From an uncultured Campylobacter sp. (GTDB lineage: Bacteria > Campylobacterota > Campylobacteria > Campylobacterales > Campylobacteraceae): a DNA stretch of 64,000 nucleotides. The notes under the pieces are model-generated. The model was not told where the DNA came from. It did no database searches and worked only from the letters and a program-made list of their open reading frames with translations. This document shows, one piece after another, positions 28,354 to 37,362 of this stretch. The DNA is taken from the NCBI GenBank assembly GCA_900539255.1, contig UQBJ01000002.1, positions 43,483 to 107,482 on the forward strand, written 5' to 3'. The position numbers were made by a program, and so were the translations under genes. Positions within the stretch are counted from its first letter, which is position 1, and each line of letters opens with the position of its first letter.

Positions 28354-28983
28354 ATGCCCTTTGACTTTAAAAAAGAATTCAAAGAACTTTACGCCCCAAA
28401 AACAACCCCCGCACTCATCAACGCCCCGCAAATGCACTTCATAGCGGTGCGCGGCAAGGGCAATCCAAACACGAGCAGCGAGTATCAAACGAGCGTGGAG
28501 CTTTGCTACACACTTGCTTACGCGCTTAAAATGAGCCACAAAAAGGGCTATGAAATCGCTGGCTTTTTCGAGTATGTCGTGCCGCCTTTGGAGGGCTTTT
28601 GGTGGCAAAGTGGCTTTGAAAATGGCGGTTATGCGAGCAAAGAGGACCTTTCTTTCATCAGCCTAATCCGCCTGCCCGAATTCATCACGCCACAGCACTT
28701 TGAGTGGGCAAAAGCACAGGCTGCGAGCAAAAAAGCCCTGCCTTTTGAAAGGGCTGAGTTTTTTCGCTATGATGAGGGGCTTTGCGTGCAGTGCTTGCAT
28801 TTGGGTTCTTATGACGCAGAGCCTGAAACTTTGGCAAAAATGAGCGAGTTTATCGCCGCAAATGACTATGAAAAGGACATTAGCCCCACGCGCTTTCACC
28901 ACGAAATCTACCTTAACGACCCACGAAAATGCGAGGCAAGCAAGCTTAAAACCATTTTACGCGTGCCGATTAGGAAAATTTAG
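28354..28983 (+). CDS. GyrI-like small-molecule-binding protein
   Basis: The ATG at 28354 is chosen because CAAGGAAAAGCG precedes it. The 209-residue protein matches the GyrI-like (AraC effector-binding) fold used by many stand-alone proteins. Family-like stretches are PQMHFIAVRGKGNPNTSSEY, near the N terminus, and VQCLHLGSYDAEPETLAKM. It has no DNA-binding domain. Relatives bind or break down small hydrophobic compounds, but the ligand is unknown. It stands alone. Confidence 0.75.
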   Translation: MPFDFKKEFKELYAPKTTPALINAPQMHFIAVRGKGNPNTSSEYQTSVELCYTLAYALKMSHKKGYEIAGFFEYVVPPLEGFWWQSGFENGGYASKEDLSFISLIRLPEFITPQHFEWAKAQAASKKALPFERAEFFRYDEGLCVQCLHLGSYDAEPETLAKMSEFIAANDYEKDISPTRFHHEIYLNDPRKCEASKLKTILRVPIRKI

Positions 28984-29318
28984 GCGATTAAGGCTTGAAT
29001 TTTAGCTAAATTTTCGTTCATTTGGGCTGAATTTTGGCTAGCACCTTTTTGACAAATAGCTTTTTAGTAAGCATTTTATCAGCAAAAAACTTGTCGGCAA
29101 AGACTTTATCGGCAAGTATTTTTTGGTAAAAAACTTTTCAGCGAAAATTTGTAGCAAGCACCTTGTCGGCAAGCATTTTGAAAAGCAAGGAATTCAAGCC
29201 TTAAATTTAGGCTTTGAAAAAGGCAAATTTAGCCATAAGGGCTATCACGCCGTTTTTTAGTTTTTTAAAACGGCTTGCAACGACAAACAAGCAAACTCAC
29301 CCAAAAGCGCGTGTGAAT
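28984..29318. repeat. Gap with an 18-base degenerate tandem array and a decayed family 2 repeat
   Basis: About 29040-29185 repeats an 18-base word like AAGCATTTTATCGGCAAG seven or eight times with many changes. At 29249-29274 GCCGTTTT pairs with AAAACGGC, flanked by TATCAC and TTGCAACGAC, which looks like a decayed family 2 unit (compare 48361-48398). Confidence 0.5.
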
Positions 29319-29759
29319 TTACTTTTGCTTTGTTTCTTTTAAAATTTCAAAGATTTTTGCGAGATTGTCGCGTTTTACGCCTCGATACACGAGAAAAATA
29401 TCAGCCACAACCCACGCAAACGCCGAGAAAAAGCATGCAAACCACAGCATAATCGCCGCAAAGCTCAAATTTTCGGCAATGCCCTCGCTTGTTATCACGC
29501 CAGCGCTCACATAAATGGCGATGAGAAAGACGATTTTCGCAAGCCCCAAAACCATATCGCCCTTGTAAATCCTGTCAGCACCGGGCAAAAGCAGCGAAAG
29601 CACGAGCGCGAGCAAGGGGTTTTTGAGATTTGCAAACACCAGCATTTCCATAGCGGCTTCATTTGCCTTCTCCAAGCTCTCTTTGAGCGGCAAAAGCGCG
29701 TCATTAGGCACTTTGTCCTTAAACTGCAACAACATAAAACTGAAATTTGACTCTTGCAT
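29319..29759 (-). CDS. TM2-domain membrane protein
   Basis: The 146-residue protein has an N-terminal helical region and then a TM2-like domain from about residue 45: KNPLLALVLSLLLPGADRIYKGD, with two membrane helices and a third at about residues 85-125. The conserved G and D residues between the helices are present. TM2 proteins are widespread and their function is unclear. A weak AAAGGG site precedes the ATG. Confidence 0.7.
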   Translation of the reverse strand: MQESNFSFMLLQFKDKVPNDALLPLKESLEKANEAAMEMLVFANLKNPLLALVLSLLLPGADRIYKGDMVLGLAKIVFLIAIYVSAGVITSEGIAENLSFAAIMLWFACFFSAFAWVVADIFLVYRGVKRDNLAKIFEILKETKQK

Positions 29760-29887
29760 ATTTGCCCTTTTTTGCGAAATAAAACGACATTATAGCGAAA
29801 TTTCCTTGTCTTTCATAAAATGTGTGTGAAATTGCTTAAAATTTCGCAAATTCACCAAATTTATGCGCCAAAAAGCAAAAATTTAGC

Positions 29888-29893
29888 TATAAT
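29888..29893 (+). promoter_or_regulatory. -10 box of the dcuC-like promoter
   Basis: TATAAT 46 bases before the chosen ATG of the transporter gene. Confidence 0.5.
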
Positions 29894-29939
29894 TTTTCAT
29901 CTTAAATTCAGCAAACGCTTTTTGCTTAAAAGGAAAGTT

Positions 29940-31325
29940 ATGGACTTTTTGATGATTTTTTGCACGCTTGTGGCTGTGGGCGTGGTGGCTTATTTTGTGC
30001 TGAAAAACTACAATCCCATTTTTGTGTTTTTCTTTTCTGGGCTGATTATCTTAATCGCCGCCTTTTATCTCACAGGCACACCCTTGCCAAACACGCAACG
30101 AAAGCCCGAAGAAATAACTTTTCTTACGAATTTACTTGACGGCTTTGCCTTTATCACGGCTACATTTAAGAAAAATTTAGCAGGCGTTGGGCTTATCATA
30201 ATGAGCGTGGCGGGTTTTGCAGCCTATATGAAACACATCAACGCCTCAGCAAAGCTGGCTTACCTTGCAAACAAGCCTTTGGGTAAAATCAAAAACAAAT
30301 ATCTCGTGCTTAGCGGCACTTTTGTGGTGGGAATGGCACTTAAAATAGTGATTTCATCGTATGCGGGCTTGCTTATACTCTTGTTGGCGTGCATTTACCC
30401 TGTGCTTCTTGCTCTTGGCATTCGTCCTATCACCGCTGCTAGCGTGCTTTCTTTAATCGCCCTTGATTATGGACCAAAGGATGGAAATTCCATAAATATG
30501 GCGGATATGGTAGGCGAAAAGGACAATGTCGTGGGGCTTTTTTTGGATTATCAGCTTTATGTTGTTATCGCTTATGTGGTGGTTATCGCGCTTTTAATCC
30601 CTTTTTATTATGCTTATATGGACAAAAGAGATAAGATAAAGGGCATAAACAACGAAGAAGTGGAAATCCCTGAGATAGTAAATCCAAAGTGTCCTACCTT
30701 TTATATCTTTTTGCCGTGGCTGCCCATAGTTTTTTTGTTTAGCGCGTATTTTATGGGCATAAAGCTCGATGTCATCACGGCAAATTTCATCAGCATAGCC
30801 CTTGTTTTCATCATCGAATTTATCCGCCATAAAGACGCTAAAAAGCTGGGCGAGGATATGGTTGTGATTTTGCGCGCAATGGCTGAAATTTTTGTTACCG
30901 TTGTGGCTATCATCGTGGCGGCGGGCATTTTTGCGGAGGGCATAAAGGCACTTGGAGGCATAGGCATCATCGCAAATGCTGTGTCAAATATGGGCGCATC
31001 GGCTATTATCCTTACCATAGCGCTTTTAAGTTTTATCGTGTATTTTGCCACAGTGATTATGGGAAGTGGAATCGCCGCTTTTAACGCCTTTGGCAGACTC
31101 GCCCCTGACATAGCCACAAAACTTGGCATTCACCCTATGGTGCTGGTTTTGCCCATAGAAATCGCTTCTTGCTTGGGGCGCGCGGCTTCGCCTATATCAG
31201 GCGGCATTTTGGTGCTGGCTGGATACACAAAGATAAGTCCCATCGCCCTTGTCAAGCGCTCAACTCCGCTTTTGCTCGTGGGAATGGTGGTAAATATCCT
31301 TGTGGCTTATTGTTTTGCGTTGTAA
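29940..31325 (+). CDS. dcuC: C4-dicarboxylate transporter, DcuC family
   Basis: A 461-residue inner-membrane protein with about twelve membrane helices. The pattern fits the DcuC family, which exports succinate during anaerobic fumarate respiration. Recognisable family stretches are LIALDYGPKDGNSINMADM and the C-terminal EIASCLGRAASPISGGILVLAGY. The start at 29940 has AAAAGGAAAGTT; a longer frame upstream to 29820 runs through the promoter and is rejected. Substrate is inferred from the family. Confidence 0.8.
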   Translation: MDFLMIFCTLVAVGVVAYFVLKNYNPIFVFFFSGLIILIAAFYLTGTPLPNTQRKPEEITFLTNLLDGFAFITATFKKNLAGVGLIIMSVAGFAAYMKHINASAKLAYLANKPLGKIKNKYLVLSGTFVVGMALKIVISSYAGLLILLLACIYPVLLALGIRPITAASVLSLIALDYGPKDGNSINMADMVGEKDNVVGLFLDYQLYVVIAYVVVIALLIPFYYAYMDKRDKIKGINNEEVEIPEIVNPKCPTFYIFLPWLPIVFLFSAYFMGIKLDVITANFISIALVFIIEFIRHKDAKKLGEDMVVILRAMAEIFVTVVAIIVAAGIFAEGIKALGGIGIIANAVSNMGASAIILTIALLSFIVYFATVIMGSGIAAFNAFGRLAPDIATKLGIHPMVLVLPIEIASCLGRAASPISGGILVLAGYTKISPIALVKRSTPLLLVGMVVNILVAYCFAL

Positions 31326-31436
31326 GTTTTTTGTGCTAAAATGCTTTTTTTAAAACTAAAATTCAAGCTGAATTTACGCTTTGAAAGGGCTTTTTAGGCT
31401 CTTTTGCGTAAATTTTGCTTATGATAAGGAGAAAAA

Positions 31437-31925
31437 ATGCCACTACTTGACAGCTTTAAGGTGGATCACACCATAATGCCAGCCCCAGCCGTGAGGCTTG
31501 CAAAGACTATGCAAACCCCAAAAGGCGACACCATAAGCGTTTATGACTTGCGCTTTTGCGTGCCAAACAAAGAGATACTGCCTGAAAAGGGCATACACAC
31601 TTTGGAGCATTTGTTTGCGGGCTTTATGCGCGAGCATCTTAACTCAAATGCCGTTGAAATCATCGATATATCGCCTATGGGTTGCCGCACGGGCTTTTAT
31701 ATGAGCCTTATCGGCAAGCCAGATGATGAAAGCGTGAAAAATGCGTGGAGCGCGAGTATGAAAGACATTTTAAACGCTAGCCAAATCCCAGAGGCAAACA
31801 AATTTCAATGCGGCACTTACGCTATGCACTCGCTTGATGAAGCCAAAGCAATCGCCAAAAGCGTGCTTGATAAGGGCATAGGCATAATGGACACAAACAA
31901 AATCTTGCTGAAAGAGTTTGCGTAA
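31437..31925 (+). CDS. luxS: S-ribosylhomocysteine lyase LuxS
   Basis: LuxS cleaves S-ribosylhomocysteine to homocysteine and the precursor of autoinducer-2. The 162-residue protein has the zinc motif HTLEH (about residues 53-57), and the third ligand Cys in CGTYAMHS near residue 125. The catalytic Cys in MGCRTGFYM is present. ATAAGGAGAAAAA precedes the ATG. Full length. Confidence 0.96.
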   Translation: MPLLDSFKVDHTIMPAPAVRLAKTMQTPKGDTISVYDLRFCVPNKEILPEKGIHTLEHLFAGFMREHLNSNAVEIIDISPMGCRTGFYMSLIGKPDDESVKNAWSASMKDILNASQIPEANKFQCGTYAMHSLDEAKAIAKSVLDKGIGIMDTNKILLKEFA

Positions 31926-32273
31926 TTTTGCATAAAGGCGCGTTAGCTTGTCTCATCAAGCCGCCTTTACGCCTTTAAAGCTAAATTTGCCCTTAAATTC
32001 GCGTAAAATTTAGCTTTTTTAGGTGGCACTACTTGAATTTGCGTAAAATTTAGCTTTTTTAAAGCGGTGCTGCTTGAATTCGCGTGAATTTTTCACTCAA
32101 AGCCTGTGAAATTTAGTGCGTGTAAGCCTTAAATCAAGCGCAAGTATCAAGCTAGAATTTTGCGCCGATATGTTTTAAGGGCTTTAACGCAAGGCGTGAA
32201 TTTTAGCTTTGAAAATTTGCAAATTTTTCGCTATAATACCCGCTTTTAGACAAAATTTAAGAAAGGATTTGCG
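31926..32273. repeat. Gap after luxS with a 40-base tandem repeat
   Basis: From 31993 two copies of a roughly 40-base unit (TTGAATTNGCGTAAAATTTAGC, then TTTTTTA and a GGTGGCACTAC-like end) are followed by a partial third. A hairpin just after luxS pairs AAAGGCG with CGCCTTT and GCTTG with CAAGC (31935-31966). TATAAT at 32232-32237 is the promoter of the next gene. Confidence 0.5.
32232..32237 (+). promoter_or_regulatory. -10 box upstream of the phosphoesterase gene
   Basis: A perfect TATAAT 36 bases before the GTG start, so the phosphoesterase, phosphorylase-like and rlmN genes probably share this promoter. Confidence 0.55.
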
Positions 32274-32933
32274 GTGTCAAGCAAGAGGGCGCAAGGCAGG
32301 ATTTATATCAGCTCTGATTTTCACTTTTGCCACGAAAATGCGATGAGGTATTCTGACAGATACTCACAACGATTTCACAACATACAAGAGTATCAAAGTG
32401 CTTTGATGGAGCATTTGGCAAGTTTTATCAAGCCTGATGATATTTTTTTGTTTTTGGGGGATTTGTCCTTAGGACCGGGCAAAAGTGTGCAGGTGTGTAA
32501 GGACTTGCTCTCTGTCCTAAAATGCGACAATATGCACTTTATCCGCGGCAACCACGACAAATGGCTTACAAATTTGGATTTGTATGGTATGGGCTTTCGC
32601 AGCGTGCGCGACTACTTACTCATTGATGATTTGCTGATTTGCCACTATCCGCTTGCTGATGCGTATGGGGAGTTTGGGCAGTATAAAATGCACAAATTTT
32701 TGTGGGATATGTTTTACCAAAATCCTGTGGTGCGTAGGGTTATACACGGACACATTCACAACGCTGTGTTGCGCGGTATCGAGGGCGTGGAGTATGTCAA
32801 TGTGAGCGTGGATAAGGACAAGGATAAATTCAATGTCTATGAATTTAAGGACATCGACTATGATGAATTTAAAACTATGCTGAAAAAAAGTGGCGTGAGT
32901 AAATTTAAACGCTCTCAAAAGGGCAAAAAATGA
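32274..32933 (+). CDS. Metallophosphoesterase
   Basis: The 219-residue protein has the calcineurin-like phosphoesterase motifs in order: SDFHFCH, GDLSLGPG, RGNHDKW, ICHYPL and HGHIHN. These ligate two metal ions. The GTG start has GAAAGGA at good spacing. The substrate is unknown; relatives act on nucleotides, proteins or nucleic acids. It overlaps the next gene by four bases. Confidence 0.88.
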   Translation: MSSKRAQGRIYISSDFHFCHENAMRYSDRYSQRFHNIQEYQSALMEHLASFIKPDDIFLFLGDLSLGPGKSVQVCKDLLSVLKCDNMHFIRGNHDKWLTNLDLYGMGFRSVRDYLLIDDLLICHYPLADAYGEFGQYKMHKFLWDMFYQNPVVRRVIHGHIHNAVLRGIEGVEYVNVSVDKDKDKFNVYEFKDIDYDEFKTMLKKSGVSKFKRSQKGKK

Positions 32934-33661
32934 CGCTCATCGTGTGTGCGGGGAAAAATGAGGATTTTCGCTTTGCTAAAAGTATAGGCGTGGGCTTGGT
33001 TGAGGCAAGTGCTGGGCTTTGCGAACTTTTGTTTAAATTTAATGCAGTGGCGAGCAGATATAGCGGTGCTAAAAATGTGCGTGGCGTGGCGGGCATTATG
33101 GACGAGCAAAGTGTGGCGAGTGAGTTAAGCGTGGCAAACAAGCCCGATAAAATCATTTTCATCGGCACTTGTGGGCTGTATCAAAAGGGCGATAAAAAAG
33201 GCTTGAACGCTGTAAATTTAAGTGAAAATGGCAAGATAAAGGAAAATTTAGGCGCGAAAAATCTAGCGAGCGAAAATCAAAAGCCTTTGAAACTGCTTGA
33301 AATTTATGAAAGCGCGCATTGTTTTAATGTAGAAGCGAGCAAGCTCACAAATGATTTTTACAGCCCCGCTGAATGTGAAATCAATCTCAATGTTTCATAT
33401 GAAACAAAAAAATGCAACTCATCAAACTATATCTGCACGGACGAAAATCTAGCGGCAAGATTTGCGGATTTGGGCTTGGAGCTTGAAAATATGGAGAGCT
33501 TTGCGGTGCTGAGCGTTGCTAAACGCTTTGGCATAAGCGCGACTTGTTTTTTGTGCGCGACAAATTTTTGCGACAAAAACGCTCATCAAAGTTTTTTGCA
33601 AAATCACGCTCAGGCGAAGAAAAATTTAGAGCATTTTTTGCAGGAAAAGAATTTGATTTAA
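32930..33661 (+). CDS. Purine nucleoside phosphorylase-like protein
   Basis: The 243-residue protein resembles the phosphorylase/nucleosidase superfamily. IIFIGTCGLYQKG and the NMESFAVLSVAKRFGI stretch match the family's substrate-binding Glu and following helix. It matches the C. jejuni gene next to rlmN, as I recall it. The ATG overlaps the phosphoesterase stop. The middle (residues about 80-115) is a divergent linker. A parS-like palindrome lies inside the coding sequence at 33391-33406. The exact reaction cannot be told from sequence. Confidence 0.7.
   Translation: MTLIVCAGKNEDFRFAKSIGVGLVEASAGLCELLFKFNAVASRYSGAKNVRGVAGIMDEQSVASELSVANKPDKIIFIGTCGLYQKGDKKGLNAVNLSENGKIKENLGAKNLASENQKPLKLLEIYESAHCFNVEASKLTNDFYSPAECEINLNVSYETKKCNSSNYICTDENLAARFADLGLELENMESFAVLSVAKRFGISATCFLCATNFCDKNAHQSFLQNHAQAKKNLEHFLQEKNLI
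33391..33406. other. Candidate parS site 1
   Basis: TGTTTCATATGAAACA is a perfect 16-base palindrome and matches the bacterial parS consensus TGTTTCACGTGAAACA at 14 of 16 positions. parS is the binding site of the chromosome-partition protein ParB. It lies in coding DNA 29 kb from the origin, which is typical for parS. Confidence 0.6.
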
Positions 33662-33670
33662 GGCGAAAAT

Positions 33671-35074
33671 GTGAGCGACAAAATGACAAAAAAATCAAAA
33701 GAAAATTTAGACAAAAAAGCGATAAAAGCGAAAAAGGCTGATTTAAATGTAGATGAAAAGAATTCAAATTTCACAACTTCACAAAAGCAAAATTCAAAGG
33801 CTCAAAAATCCCAAAAAACAGCAAAAAGTAAAAAAACTTCAAAAGAAAATTTAAAAGCAAATTCACACGCAAATTTCACAAGCCAAAAAAAGCCAAAAGC
33901 ACAAAGCCAAAATTTAAATGAAACAAATTCGCAAAGCCTAAATTCAAACGAGTCAAATTTACAAGGGCAAAGTGTCGTTTCAGCTCCGCTTTTCAACTCT
34001 TTAAATTCCACTCAAAAGCTGAATTTGCTTGATTTTACCGCCGATGAGCTTGCCAAAATCATCTCGCCTATGTTTCGTGTGAAACAAATTTTTGAGTGGA
34101 TTTACCAAAAATACGCCGATGATTTTTCGCAAATGTCGTCCTTGTCAAAGGAAATGCGTGCGGAGTTGAGCCAAAAATTTCACTTTTCGCCCTTGCAATG
34201 CGTGAAATTCGAGCAAAGCAAGGACAAAAGTATCAAATACCTTTTTTGCCTTAATGACGGCTTGCTGATAGAGTCCGTCCTTTTGCCGATGAAAGAAGAA
34301 GTCCTTGATGAAAACGGCAAACGCGTCAAGTCGCCGCGATACACGATTTGCGTTTCATCGCAGGTTGGCTGCAAAAGTGGCTGTTCTTTTTGCCTTACTG
34401 CAAAGGGCGGGTTGAAGCGAAATTTGAGCGCGGGCGAAATAGTCGGGCAGATTTTGTGGATAAAAAAGCAGCAGCAAATCCCCTACGCTCACCGCGTAAA
34501 TGTCGTGTATATGGGTATGGGCGAGCCGCTTGACAATCTCACAAATGTAAGCCGTGCTGTGCGGATTTTGAGCGACAACAATGCCTTGTCTATAAGTCCG
34601 CGCCGTCAAACCATAAGCACGAGTGGGCTTGCAAAGCAAATTAAAGAGCTGGGCGAGATGAATTTGGGCGTGCTTTTGGCGATTTCGTTGCACGCGGTTG
34701 ATGATGAGCTGCGAGACAGGCTGATGCCGATAAACAAGGCTTACAATATCGCTGCGGTTATGGAGGCTGTGCGGGGCTTTCCTATAAATCAGCGCAAAAA
34801 GATAATGTTTGAATACCTGCTGATTGCGGGCGTAAATGACGGCAAACGGCACGCCGAAGAGCTGGTGCGCCTGCTGAGCGGCATTCGCGCAAAGGTGAAT
34901 TTAATCCTTTTCAACCCGCACGAAGGCAGCACATACCGCCGTCCAAGCGTAGAAGATGCGGTGAAATTCCAAGACATTTTGAGCGCAAAGGGTATCACTT
35001 GCACGGTTCGGCAAAGCAAGGGACTTGACATAAGCGCGGCGTGCGGACAGCTCAAAGAAAGGACACAAAAATGA
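33671..35074 (+). CDS. rlmN: 23S rRNA/tRNA adenine methyltransferase RlmN with an N-terminal extension
   Basis: RlmN is a radical-SAM enzyme that methylates C2 of A2503 in 23S rRNA and A37 in some tRNAs. The catalytic part starts near residue 113; the cluster motif is GCKSGCSFC, and the C-terminal [13 protein letters not shown] holds the methyl-accepting Cys. At 467 residues it exceeds the usual 350-390. The first ~112 residues are a Lys/Ser/Asn/Gln-rich low-complexity extension. The GTG start has AAGG upstream and no good later start exists, so the extension appears real. Confidence 0.93.
   Translation: MSDKMTKKSKENLDKKAIKAKKADLNVDEKNSNFTTSQKQNSKAQKSQKTAKSKKTSKENLKANSHANFTSQKKPKAQSQNLNETNSQSLNSNESNLQGQSVVSAPLFNSLNSTQKLNLLDFTADELAKIISPMFRVKQIFEWIYQKYADDFSQMSSLSKEMRAELSQKFHFSPLQCVKFEQSKDKSIKYLFCLNDGLLIESVLLPMKEEVLDENGKRVKSPRYTICVSSQVGCKSGCSFCLTAKGGLKRNLSAGEIVGQILWIKKQQQIPYAHRVNVVYMGMGEPLDNLTNVSRAVRILSDNNALSISPRRQTISTSGLAKQIKELGEMNLGVLLAISLHAVDDELRDRLMPINKAYNIAAVMEAVRGFPINQRKKIMFEYLLIAGVNDGKRHAEELVRLLSGIRAKVNLILFNPHEGSTYRRPSVEDAVKFQDILSAKGITCTVRQSKGLDISAACGQLKERTQK
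34071..34086. other. Candidate parS site 2
   Basis: TGTTTCGTGTGAAACA also matches the parS consensus at 14 of 16 positions, with the outer arms perfect and only the centre changed. It lies inside rlmN. Confidence 0.5.
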
Positions 35075-35169
35075 CGATTTTAGACATAGGCGAGTTGATT
35101 TTCATCGTGGGCGTGGTGGCGATAGGGCTTGCGGGGATTATTTTCGTGCTGAAAAATGAGAAAAAATAA
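35071..35169 (+). CDS. Small membrane protein (32 residues) after rlmN
   Basis: A 32-residue peptide with one membrane segment ([18 protein letters not shown]) and a Lys-rich end. Its ATG overlaps the rlmN TGA, and AAAGGACACAAAA precedes it. C. jejuni also has a tiny hydrophobic protein gene directly after rlmN as I recall it, which supports a real gene. Confidence 0.7.
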   Translation: MTILDIGELIFIVGVVAIGLAGIIFVLKNEKK

Positions 35170-35229
35170 AAATTCGCAAAAATTTATCTTTTTGCATTGA
35201 GCTTGTTGAAATTAAATCCAAAAAAGGAT

Positions 35230-35235
35230 ACAATA
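35230..35235 (+). promoter_or_regulatory. -10 box (TACAAT)
   Basis: TACAAT 31 bases before the ATG of the following secreted protein. Confidence 0.45.
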
Positions 35236-35265
35236 ACCTTTAAATTCACATTTTGAAAGGGTAAA

Positions 35266-35733
35266 ATGAAAAAGTTAAGTTTAGCGATTTTAGCGGCGTT
35301 TTTAACGCAAGTGGCGTTTGCTGAAAATTTAAAATGGGAGGATGCGGATTGTCGGTTTGAAAAAATCACAAGCAAGAGCCAAACGGACATTGAACTAGAC
35401 CCTAAAAACGATGTGGATAGTTGCGGAGTGCCTTCTATCGTCATCATAGAGGCGCAAAATATAGAGCAAGCTTATCAGCGACTTTTGCTTGATAGTGAGC
35501 GATACAAGAAAATTCTTTTACAAGCGTTGCCGATGAAAAATCACACGCACAGCGTTACTGTTGGGGTGATTGACGGGGTAAAGCTAGAAAATATCACTCG
35601 CTATGAATGGAAAAATGAAAAATTGTTAAAAATTCACATTGAATATGAGTATGGTTGTGGCGATGAGCATTACACGCTTATTGATTTAGGCGACGGCAAG
35701 GTTAAGATAGTAAGCCAACAAAATTCTTGCTAG
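35266..35733 (+). CDS. Secreted protein of unknown function (155 residues)
   Basis: A signal peptide of about 19 residues (MKKLSLAILAAFLTQVAFA) is followed by a mature protein with four Cys residues (DADC, DSCG, YGCG and the C-terminal NSC), probably two disulfides. It ends exactly in Cys. I recognise no family. GAAAGGGTAAA precedes the ATG. It stands alone behind its own promoter. Confidence 0.75.
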   Translation: MKKLSLAILAAFLTQVAFAENLKWEDADCRFEKITSKSQTDIELDPKNDVDSCGVPSIVIIEAQNIEQAYQRLLLDSERYKKILLQALPMKNHTHSVTVGVIDGVKLENITRYEWKNEKLLKIHIEYEYGCGDEHYTLIDLGDGKVKIVSQQNSC

Positions 35734-36266
35734 ACTTTGAATTTTGATGCCCTTTGCTTTTGACTCGTCCGCAAAAATTTGAATTTTTGTTTCATATGAA
35801 ACAAATTTAAATTTTTGTAAGGCAAAACGCAAGAATTTAAACAAAAGATGATAAAGTGTGAGCAATTTGCTCGAAAAATTTAAGTAAAAAAAGACGACAA
35901 GACAAATGATTTACTCGAAAATTCAAATAGAAAATTACAAAATAACGCATAATTTAAGAAAAAATAATTTGCTTCAAAATTCAAAATGACAAGACAAAAA
36001 TAATCAAAAAGAATAATTTGCCGAAAAATTCAAATAAAAAATACCAAAGCAGATGATAATTTACTCGAAAAAATTTAAGCAAAAAAGATGACAAAGCGCA
36101 AATGATTTGCTTAAAAATTCAAGTTCGTAAAAGCCTTTTCTTAAAAAATTTTTTTGCACTTTGTTTGTTATTTTTGCGAAAATTTGAAAAATTTGCTTAT
36201 GCTTTTTTGCTTGCAATGATGATTTGGTAGGATTAAACCTAAATCAACGCTTTAAAAAAGAGCAAA
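35734..36266. repeat. Gap with parS-like site and a degenerate tandem array
   Basis: About 35845-36125 is an AT-rich array of five or six degenerate units of 45-60 bases, each containing words like GATGACAAAGC and GCAAATGATTTGCT followed by CGAAAAATTTAAG. No gene. Confidence 0.55.
35788..35803. other. Candidate parS site 3
   Basis: TGTTTCATATGAAACA again, this time between genes and extending as a palindrome to 20 bases. It is identical to site 1. Confidence 0.6.
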
Positions 36267-37286
36267 TCACAAGCTCAAAGCCCGCAAAAATTCAGCCCTT
36301 ATGTCTCTTTGCGAAAGTATGTCGTAGGATTTGCCCCCAAATTCAAACGCCAAGCGATTTGAGTGCAGGCACAGCCTTGTCGCGCCCGTGAGCGACACTC
36401 TCTCAAAGGCACTCATTTGCTTGTCTAAAATGCGCTCGATGTCCGCCCTTTCCAAGCCATACAAAGGCTCACCCAAAACCGCAAACCCGCTTGCAAAAAG
36501 GTGCAGGCGGATTTGGTGCTGCCTACCTGTGAGCGGGCGAGCCAGCAGCAAGGACGCGCCTTTTGAAAAATCAAAGCCCTTGCCAAGCTGAATTTCGTGC
36601 GATAAATTCAGCAAATCCTGCTCGCTAAAATAGCAAAGCCTTTTAAATTCAGTCCTTGCTTCCTTTCCGCCCTCGCTCAAAGGACAAAGCCGCATTCTCG
36701 TTTTCACCTCATCGCAAGCTGAATTCATAGGCAAATCGACACTGAATTCAAGCGGAGTTTGCCCGCTCACAAGGGCTAGGTATTCTTTTTTGACAAGCCT
36801 TTTTTCAAAAAGAGTTTTGAAAATCGTTTGCGTTTTTTTGTCTTTGGCGACTAAAATCAGCCCGCTTGTCTCTCTGTCAAGCCTGTGCGCCACGCCAGCT
36901 TGCGCCCCATACAAGTGCCAAATCTCATCGCACAAGCTGTAAGCGCAGTTTCGCCCGTTTGGGTGGCTTAAAATTCCGCTTTGTTTATCAAAAACGGCAA
37001 AGTTTTGATTATCAAAAATCGGCTTTTGTCCGCGCGGAGCGTTTTCGTAGCTGATAAGTTCGATTTTACCACGCAAAATTTCATTTTTTGCGCTCACCAC
37101 TTCGCCGTTGCAAAAAAGCCGTCCCTTGTCGATGAGCCTTTGTGCCTCTTTCATCGACACGCCAAGTGCGTTCATCAGCACTTTAAACGCCCGTAAATTC
37201 GCATTTTGCGCCACATTGTCGCTGGCATTTTCGCTCGCAGCGAATTCGCTCAACAAATTTGCAATTTTAATTTTTTTATACGCCAT
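36267..37286 (-). CDS. RluA-family pseudouridine synthase
   Basis: The start is taken at 37286, giving a 339-residue protein without the upstream junk in the longer frame. An S4 RNA-binding domain (MKEAQRLIDKGRLFCNGE) precedes the catalytic domain. The catalytic Asp is in HRLDRETSGLILVAK, and RPLTGRQHQIRLHLFASG is typical of the RluA family. It makes pseudouridine in rRNA; the exact position is unknown. It is divergent from purB, the same arrangement as in C. jejuni. Confidence 0.9.
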   Translation of the reverse strand: MAYKKIKIANLLSEFAASENASDNVAQNANLRAFKVLMNALGVSMKEAQRLIDKGRLFCNGEVVSAKNEILRGKIELISYENAPRGQKPIFDNQNFAVFDKQSGILSHPNGRNCAYSLCDEIWHLYGAQAGVAHRLDRETSGLILVAKDKKTQTIFKTLFEKRLVKKEYLALVSGQTPLEFSVDLPMNSACDEVKTRMRLCPLSEGGKEARTEFKRLCYFSEQDLLNLSHEIQLGKGFDFSKGASLLLARPLTGRQHQIRLHLFASGFAVLGEPLYGLERADIERILDKQMSAFERVSLTGATRLCLHSNRLAFEFGGKSYDILSQRDIRAEFLRALSL

Positions 37287-37362
37287 TTTTAACCAAATTT
37301 TAAGTTTAATTTGAGTAGAATTATACTCTATTTTTTCAAAAATTAACAAAAGGCTTTATGAT

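Noticed and set aside
35845..36125. Possible CRISPR array
   Set aside because: Units are degenerate, differ in length and have no constant repeat with unique spacers. No cas genes are nearby.
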